Shown here: positions 6,223 through 10,946 of the stretch, in pieces
Numbering within the stretch: position 1 is the first letter of the stretch
Layout of the letters: each line of letters begins with the position of its first letter
Assembly (NCBI GenBank): GCA_039923455.1
Contig: JBDTCS010000260.1
Location: 1-10,946, forward strand
Direction: 5' to 3'
Origin: JBDTCS01 sp039923455
GTDB lineage: Bacteria > Bacteroidota > Ignavibacteria > Palsa-1295
Length of the DNA: 10,946 bases
Made by a program: the position numbers and the translations under genes
Notes under the pieces: generated by a model
Database searches by the model: none
Told to the model about the DNA's origin: nothing
Seen by the model: only the letters and a program-made list of their open reading frames with translations

Positions 6223-8448
6223 CTAATTCTTTTCCTTCTTAAGAGAAAATCCCATACCCAATCCTACAATAAATATCACGAGCACCACGGATCCGATTGC
6301 AAAGATCGTATCGCCCGGTATGCGGAGCCAGCGCAGTGTGTTCATGAGATCCGTCTGTAGGAACTCTGAACTTCTTGCGTACCAATAGCCGTACTCGACG
6401 GATGCCCACGTTTGGCGCAAACCAACCGGCAGCAGCGAAAACACGATCATGACAAAGAGACCGATATTGATAGCCCAGAAAGAGAACTTCACCGGGCCTT
6501 CCTTCCATTTGTGTTCGGGTCGCAATGCACGAAGACAAAAGAGCATCAATCCGATTCCGAGCATTCCATAGACTCCGAACAGTGCTGCGTGCGCATGGAC
6601 CGGTGTCGTGTTCAATCCTTGCATGTAATACAGCGCGATCGGCGGGTTGATCATGAATCCGAATATTCCTGCTCCGACCATGTTCCAGAATGCAACCGCT
6701 ACAAAATAATAGATCGGCCATTTGTAATTTTGCACCCATACCGACGCCTTCGTGAGTCGAAGATTTTCCCATGCTTCGAATGCTACAAAGCTAAGCGGAA
6801 CAACTTCTAATGCACTGAAGACAGAACCGAAAGCAAGCACGAGCGTCGGTGTGCCGCTGAAATATAAATGATGCAGCGTTCCGATTATTCCTCCGGCTAA
6901 GAATATTGCAGATGAAAGTAGTGAAGCTCTTCCTGCTGTTTTCAGGCTGATCAATTTCAGCCGTGCAAAGAGGAAGGCGATCACGACCGTCGCAAACACT
7001 TCAAAGAATCCTTCGACCCAAAGATGCACCACCCACCAACGCCAGTATTCCGCAATTGCAAGATTCGTATGCTTCCCCACTCCGAACGCTGCGCTATAAA
7101 ATCCAGCAATCGCTATTGCGGAAATAAGGAACAGAGTGAGAATCGTACGCTGCTCATCTTTCCGTTTGAGTGCCGGCATAATCGCACGCGCAACCAGATA
7201 GAGCCAAAGCAACAGCCCCACGAACAGTGCGATCTGGAATATCTTGCCAAGATCGATGTATTCATATCCGCTATGACCGAATAGGAACGACATGTTGTCC
7301 GGAAGCAGCTGCATGATGCTCATCCATTCGCCGGCCATCGAACCAAGCACTACAACAAGAAGCGCGCCGAATAGCACGTTCACTCCGAGCCGCTGACCTT
7401 TCGGTTCAAAGCCTCCGACAGCCGGAGCAATATAGAGTCCTGCTGCGAGCCAGGCGGTCGCGATCCAGAAAATTCCTAACTGTGTATGCCACGTTCGCGA
7501 AACAGAATACGGCAGTATCTTCGCAAGTGGTATGCCGTAGAACGCATTTCCTTCGACGCCATAATGCGCCGTGATGACTCCCATTATGATCTGCAGAAGG
7601 ATCAATCCCGATACCACCCAAAAATATTTTACGATCGCGCGCTGTGACGGTGTCGGCTGGTGGCCAAGCAACGGATCGTTTGCAGGTACCTCTCCGTAAC
7701 TATGCTCACGTTTTTGCATAGCATAATACCAAGACATGCCACCAATTCCGCCGAGCAGAAAAATAATGCTCACGCCGGTCCAGACGATCGAGTCGCTTGT
7801 CGGTTTATTCGCAACGAGTTCTTCATGCGGCCAATTACTCGTATAGCTAACTACATCATTGGGCCGGTTTGTCGAAGCGGCCCATGAACTCCAAAAGAAA
7901 AAGGAGGCTAATTGACGAAGCTTTGTCTCGTCCGTCAGTGCTCCTTTTGGTATTGCGTATGCATCGCGTCCGTTGCGAAATATTTCCGAATAATAAGCGA
8001 TATTTGCGGCGATGGCTCGTGCACGAACCGGTGGGACAGTGATGGTCTGCGCGTTTGCATCAAACGTATTTGTCCGCATGATAGCTTGCAGATGTTTTTC
8101 CAGCAGCGCCTTTTCACCTTCGGCAACATCCGCAAATTTCTTTGCATACCTTTCCGTACTTAATTCATCGAGAATGAAAACGGCCTCGCGATGCAACCAG
8201 TCAGCCGACCAATCAGGCGCAACATAACTACCGTGCCCCCAAATGGAGCCGACTTCCATTCCGCCGATGGATTGCCAAACATTTTGTCCGGCAGCGATAT
8301 CATTTTCGGGAATGACGATCTGACCGTCCGTGCTTAGCACCTTCGCCGGAACTGGCGGAGCTTCCTGATATATTCTCGATCCAACCCAAAGAAGCACGGC
8401 GAAAGAGAGAACAATAACCGCCGCAAAAGACAACCATAATCGTTTCAT
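6223..8448 (-). CDS. norB: Quinol-dependent nitric oxide reductase (qNOR)
   Basis: This inner-membrane enzyme reduces two NO to N2O with electrons from quinol, in denitrification or NO detoxification. The 741 residues match the fused single-subunit form: an N-terminal membrane anchor (about 5-24), a periplasmic region (about 30-215, including GQNVWQSIGGMEVGSIWGHG), then the multi-helix NorB core. Visible metal ligands are His321 in RTWHTQLG (low-spin haem), His475 in VVHLWVEG, His526 and His527 in TLHHLYF (non-haem FeB) and His618/His620 in PVHAHAALFG (haems). Glu479 and Glu483 of the HLWVEGFFE motif, conserved near FeB, are also present. There is no haem-c CxxCH motif, so it is not cNOR. Since HLWVEG and the HH pair are intact, I see no reason to call it a NO dismutase. 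The ATG at 8448 has no Shine-Dalgarno sequence. No norC, norQ or norD neighbour is present, as usual for qNOR. Confidence 0.96.
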   Translation of the reverse strand: MKRLWLSFAAVIVLSFAVLLWVGSRIYQEAPPVPAKVLSTDGQIVIPENDIAAGQNVWQSIGGMEVGSIWGHGSYVAPDWSADWLHREAVFILDELSTERYAKKFADVAEGEKALLEKHLQAIMRTNTFDANAQTITVPPVRARAIAANIAYYSEIFRNGRDAYAIPKGALTDETKLRQLASFFFWSSWAASTNRPNDVVSYTSNWPHEELVANKPTSDSIVWTGVSIIFLLGGIGGMSWYYAMQKREHSYGEVPANDPLLGHQPTPSQRAIVKYFWVVSGLILLQIIMGVITAHYGVEGNAFYGIPLAKILPYSVSRTWHTQLGIFWIATAWLAAGLYIAPAVGGFEPKGQRLGVNVLFGALLVVVLGSMAGEWMSIMQLLPDNMSFLFGHSGYEYIDLGKIFQIALFVGLLLWLYLVARAIMPALKRKDEQRTILTLFLISAIAIAGFYSAAFGVGKHTNLAIAEYWRWWVVHLWVEGFFEVFATVVIAFLFARLKLISLKTAGRASLLSSAIFLAGGIIGTLHHLYFSGTPTLVLAFGSVFSALEVVPLSFVAFEAWENLRLTKASVWVQNYKWPIYYFVAVAFWNMVGAGIFGFMINPPIALYYMQGLNTTPVHAHAALFGVYGMLGIGLMLFCLRALRPEHKWKEGPVKFSFWAINIGLFVMIVFSLLPVGLRQTWASVEYGYWYARSSEFLQTDLMNTLRWLRIPGDTIFAIGSVVLVIFIVGLGMGFSLKKEKN

Positions 8449-8511
8449 ATTTTGTTGATATTACTAACTAATTAAGCAACGCGCTTACGGAGAAATGAAA
8501 ACCCCGTGATC

Positions 8512-8742
8512 TCAGAAGCACTGTGCCGGTAAAGGTAGCAAATACCATTCCATAGAGAATACTAACAGATTATCACGGATAATTTCATTGGAATCAGCAG
8601 CTGGGCCAAACTTTGCGAGGTAATCCGTCACCTGGGTTAGCGGTAACGGGCTTCGACCTGGGTGATCGAAAAAAAGCTTTTTAACTGCGACCGTAAAGTT
8701 TCCTAACGATCCTGAGCAATTTAGGCGTAGCAGGAGAGCCAA
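8512..8742 (-). pseudogene. Weak 76-codon frame, possible gene remnant between norB and the ClC gene
   Basis: I do not recognise this sequence. The frame runs from a TTG at 8742 to a TGA at 8512, with no ATG near its start, no Shine-Dalgarno sequence and an in-frame TAA seven codons upstream of the TTG. The C-terminal part (PLTQVTDYLAKFGPAADSNE and onward to LLPLPAQCF) has the spacing of a small helical or winged-helix segment and reads more like protein than random sequence. In another frame on the same strand, just upstream and overlapping, a second protein-like stretch (RILLPSAQVIPIVFLGS) is open for about 38 codons. Together they could be a decayed, frameshifted gene. It could equally be chance. 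Apart from this frame, 8449-8806 shows no gene, only the upstream region of norB. Confidence 0.2.
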
Positions 8743-8806
8743 GAAATACGATTGGTATTACTTGCGCAGAAGGCAATAGGATACGTTTATATACTGACTA
8801 TCGCTC

Positions 8807-10684
8807 TTAATCAGTATCTATTTTTCTCGTAAAGAGCAGTTCTTTGATCGAACGGGTTGGGTTCTCCTTCGTAAGTTCGGCGAGTCTACCCTTGTGTGCT
8901 GCGAGGATATCGCTTCGCGTGATAATCCCAAGAAGTTGGCCACTCGATCGTGAGAGTACCGGCAATCTCCCGACATCATGATTCACCATGTGATCCGCCG
9001 CTTGACGCAAGGTGCTGTCATCATAGACGCATGTTGGAGGACGCTTGATAAGTTCAGAAACAGTTGTCTCTGGAGGAAAATCATTGTTAAGAAAATCTCT
9101 ACGCGTAACAACTCCGCGGATATTTCCTGCTTCATCCACAACAGGATACCCTTGATGCGTCGAACCAATTGCCTTAGCATTGACCCACTCGCGCAAATCT
9201 TGCACCGTCTGGCTTTCGAGAAATATGACAGGAGATTTAGTTGTGGCATCGCGGACGAACACCTGTTCAAGATAATCGGCTGAATAGTCGGATGGAACAA
9301 GTACACCACGACGAACGATCTTTTCCGTCATGATCGTATTCTTCATAAAGAGGCTCGAGACAAGATACGCAGCAGAACATCCTCCGAGCAGTGGCAATAG
9401 TCCGAGCGGCTGAAGCGTCGTTTCAAATGCCATGACCACCGAGGTGAGCAGCGCTCGTGTAGCGCCTGCAAATAGCGCAGCCATGCCTACGAGCGCAGCG
9501 ATGCGTAAGTCAATACCGGACGCAGGAAATAACCACAGTGCCGCCGCACCAAAGACTGTCCCCAACCCGGCTCCGATCGTGAAGAGCGGTGCCATCGTAC
9601 CACCCGATGTTCCGCTGCCGAGTGAGATGGCCCACGAGACAAACTTTACAACGCAAAGAATCAGTGCGAATTGAATGGAAAGATTGTGCGACAGCAAATC
9701 GCTGATATTATTGTAACCGACACCCAATGTTCGTGGTACAAAATACCCGCAAACACCAACGGCAATTGCACCGATCGCAGGCCACCACATCCAATGGATC
9801 GGCATTTCCTCGAATAGATCTTCGACCTTATAAATCGCTTTTGTAACGAAGATCGAAAATACGCCGACGATGGCACCGATAGCAATATAAAGCGACAATG
9901 CCGAACCCGACGGCTGAACGAGATTCGTCATCGCAAATACCGGGGCCGAGCCTTCGAATACCATTCGCACTCCGGCGGCCGTCGAAGCGGCTAACGCAAT
10001 CGGAATAATTGATCGGGCTTTGAATTCAAAAAGCAATAGCTCTATCGAAAGCAGAACGGCTGAGACGGGTGTACCAAAAATTGCTGCCATTCCTGCTGCC
10101 GCTCCAGCGGTGAGCAATATTTTCCGCTCTGCCGATGTAACCGGAAAAACTTGTCCGATAAATGAGCCGAGCGCACCACCGGTAGCAATGATAGGACCCT
10201 CTGCTCCAAACGGGCCTCCGGTGCCGATCGCGATTGCTGACGAGATCGGCTTGAGGAACGTTATCAGTGGCGGAATTTTGCTTTCATTCGAAAGCACTTG
10301 CTCCATCGCCTCCGGTATTCCATGACCGCGAATTCCCTTTGAACCATATCGCGCCATTAAGCCCACGATGAGTCCGCCGATTACGGGAATAATTACTACG
10401 ATAAGTCCCAGCGAATTCTGTGCGGGTGAATTCAGATCAAACGTAAATTTTCCGAAGAACGAAATGTTCGTGACCAGAGCGATCAACCTTGTCAGAGCTT
10501 GCGCAACAAAAACTGCCGCGACAGCCAACACCATCGAAGCTAGCGAAATAACGATGACGCGTTTATCGATCCGCGCTTTTTCGTGCGGGAAATGTGTCGC
10601 GTCGAGCAAGGGACTCAATCCCGGAGAGACAGGCAAGCCTTCAGTCGTGGATGTAAATCGGGGCTCAGGTCGGGGATCCTCCAA
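8807..10684 (-). CDS. ClC-family chloride channel/transporter with tandem CBS domains
   Basis: This multi-pass inner-membrane protein moves chloride or a similar anion. After a soluble leader, the ClC core shows the anion-site motifs GHGIPE, GAEGP (gating glutamate) and GSGTSGGTMAPLF, and the helix-R tyrosine in AAYLVSS. Two CBS domains close the protein (approximate fold repeats around VIFLESQTVQDL to VVTRRDFL and CVYDDSTLRQA to IITRSDIL); such pairs often bind adenine nucleotides and adjust activity. Counted from a GTG at 10759, the gating glutamate is residue 187. I prefer the TTG at 10684 (625 residues): it has a GGAGG nine bases upstream (10694-10698), while the GTG has none, and a TACAAT box at 10707-10712 (minus strand) would start transcription between the two. 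The longer form of 650 residues remains possible. The protein lacks the inner proton glutamate of CLC-ec1 (see findings). Confidence 0.92.
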   Translation of the reverse strand: MEDPRPEPRFTSTTEGLPVSPGLSPLLDATHFPHEKARIDKRVIVISLASMVLAVAAVFVAQALTRLIALVTNISFFGKFTFDLNSPAQNSLGLIVVIIPVIGGLIVGLMARYGSKGIRGHGIPEAMEQVLSNESKIPPLITFLKPISSAIAIGTGGPFGAEGPIIATGGALGSFIGQVFPVTSAERKILLTAGAAAGMAAIFGTPVSAVLLSIELLLFEFKARSIIPIALAASTAAGVRMVFEGSAPVFAMTNLVQPSGSALSLYIAIGAIVGVFSIFVTKAIYKVEDLFEEMPIHWMWWPAIGAIAVGVCGYFVPRTLGVGYNNISDLLSHNLSIQFALILCVVKFVSWAISLGSGTSGGTMAPLFTIGAGLGTVFGAAALWLFPASGIDLRIAALVGMAALFAGATRALLTSVVMAFETTLQPLGLLPLLGGCSAAYLVSSLFMKNTIMTEKIVRRGVLVPSDYSADYLEQVFVRDATTKSPVIFLESQTVQDLREWVNAKAIGSTHQGYPVVDEAGNIRGVVTRRDFLNNDFPPETTVSELIKRPPTCVYDDSTLRQAADHMVNHDVGRLPVLSRSSGQLLGIITRSDILAAHKGRLAELTKENPTRSIKELLFTRKIDTD

Positions 10685-10693
10685 ATTATTTTT

Positions 10694-10698
10694 CCTCC
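10694..10698 (-). promoter_or_regulatory. Ribosome binding site supporting the inner TTG start of the ClC gene
   Basis: On the minus strand GGAGG lies nine bases before a TTG codon at 10684, within the frame of the ClC gene and 25 codons after the outer GTG start. The outer start has no comparable site. It argues for a 625-residue protein but does not prove it, since several genes in this window seem to be translated without a Shine-Dalgarno sequence. Confidence 0.4.
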
Positions 10699-10706
10699 AT
10701 AAATAA

Positions 10707-10712
10707 ATTGTA
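10707..10712 (-). promoter_or_regulatory. Candidate -10 box (TACAAT) upstream of the ClC gene
   Basis: Read on the minus strand, TACAAT matches the sigma-70 type -10 consensus at five of six positions and lies 22 bases before the preferred TTG start. No good -35 element is found 17 bases further upstream, so the call is weak. Confidence 0.15.
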
Positions 10713-10823
10713 CCCTCAGCAAATATCCTTTGCTTTTTGGGATTCAGTGTGGTGAACACGTCAATGCACTTGTCCGATACGACAAGCCACTTGACACTCT
10801 GTTAGTTTTACGTGGTGAAAGTG

Positions 10824-10854
10824 TTGATTGCCGCTTAACGGCGTTGGCAATCAA
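10824..10854. repeat. Perfect 9-bp inverted repeat (hairpin or operator-like)
   Basis: TTGATTGCC (10824-10832) and GGCAATCAA (10846-10854) are exact reverse complements around a 13-base centre, GCTTAACGGCGTT. The element lies 65 bases upstream of the GTG and 140 bases upstream of the TTG start of the ClC gene. It could be a regulator-binding palindrome, or, together with the next hairpin, the termination region of a gene outside the window. It has no T-run on either side. Confidence 0.4.
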
Positions 10855-10866
10855 TCGCTGATGAAG

Positions 10867-10883
10867 CCCCTTGTTTTGAGGGG
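10867..10883. repeat. Small hairpin CCCCT/AGGGG
   Basis: CCCCT (10867-10871) pairs with AGGGG (10879-10883) over a 7-base loop. On the minus strand it follows by eight bases a TGA (10891-10893) that closes a 17-codon open stretch running in from the right edge. If that stretch is the end of a gene outside the window, this hairpin and the 9-bp palindrome would be its terminator region. The evidence for such a gene is only the short open frame. Confidence 0.25.
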
Positions 10884-10946
10884 TAACGATTCATTTTACT
10901 AAGAGATATGGTATTCCAGATGACGGAAATAGTATTACGTCAAAAC

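Noticed and set aside
6412..6810. Plus-strand frame of 132 codons opposite norB
   Set aside because: It is antisense to the well-supported norB gene, lacks any domain pattern and has a composition (His, Arg, Gln, Cys) typical of a shadow frame.
6223..8448. NO dismutase instead of NO reductase
   Set aside because: NO dismutases have changed FeB ligand and glutamate positions; here HLWVEG and the HH pair are intact, as in true qNOR.
8455..8468. TTGAT half-site resembling an FNR/DNR box just upstream of norB
   Set aside because: Only one half matches TTGAT-N4-ATCAA, and it is about six bases from the norB start codon, too close for an activator site.
10824..10854. Integron attC-like site (GCTTAAC and GTT core-like sequences inside the palindrome)
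   Set aside because: The GCTTAAC and GTTGGCA segments are only three bases apart and the second does not fit GTTRRRY; an attC site needs the two cores at the ends of a much longer hairpin.
10894..10946. 17-codon open stretch on the minus strand at the right edge
   Set aside because: Too short to separate from chance; mentioned only as context for the hairpin next to it.

Overview
The window comes from a bacterium of moderate base composition that I cannot place firmly. The mixture of genes with strong, weak or no Shine-Dalgarno signals and the respiratory quinol-type nitric oxide reductase would fit a Bacteroidota/Chlorobiota-type organism, but this is only an impression. No phage, insertion sequence, CRISPR array, tRNA or rRNA gene is visible. 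By eye the left 6 kb is more AT-rich than the right 4.7 kb, so the two halves may have different histories.

Left edge (1-1118, minus strand). A coding-looking frame enters from the left edge. It joins to an ATG at 309 only across a run of nine C residues (minus strand) that leaves it one base out of frame. Next is a RimJ/RimL-type GNAT acetyltransferase (597-1118). About 350 bases of intergenic DNA separate it from the divergent operon to its right.

Centre (1470-6023, plus strand). This is the most interesting part: a tightly coupled three-gene cassette that encodes a complete but strongly altered Hsp70 machine. Gene 1 is a membrane-anchored protein with an N-terminal J-like domain lacking the HPD motif. 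Gene 2 is a very short GrpE-like protein, and overlaps gene 1 by ATGA. Gene 3 is an 837-residue Hsp70 with an intact ATPase domain, an extra segment of about 110 residues between the ATPase and substrate-binding domains, and a long non-standard helical C-terminus; it overlaps gene 2 by 11 bases. The three look like co-chaperone, nucleotide exchange factor and chaperone dedicated to one another and placed at the membrane. Their client is unknown.

Right (6223-10759, minus strand). A single-subunit quinol-dependent nitric oxide reductase (norB/qNOR) with all expected metal ligands converges on the Hsp70 operon, with a strong 15-bp hairpin between the two ends. Upstream of it lies a weak 76-codon frame, probably a remnant. 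Then comes a ClC-family anion transporter with two CBS domains whose ion-pathway residues suggest a channel-like or uncoupled protein. The last 190 bases hold two hairpins and no convincing gene.
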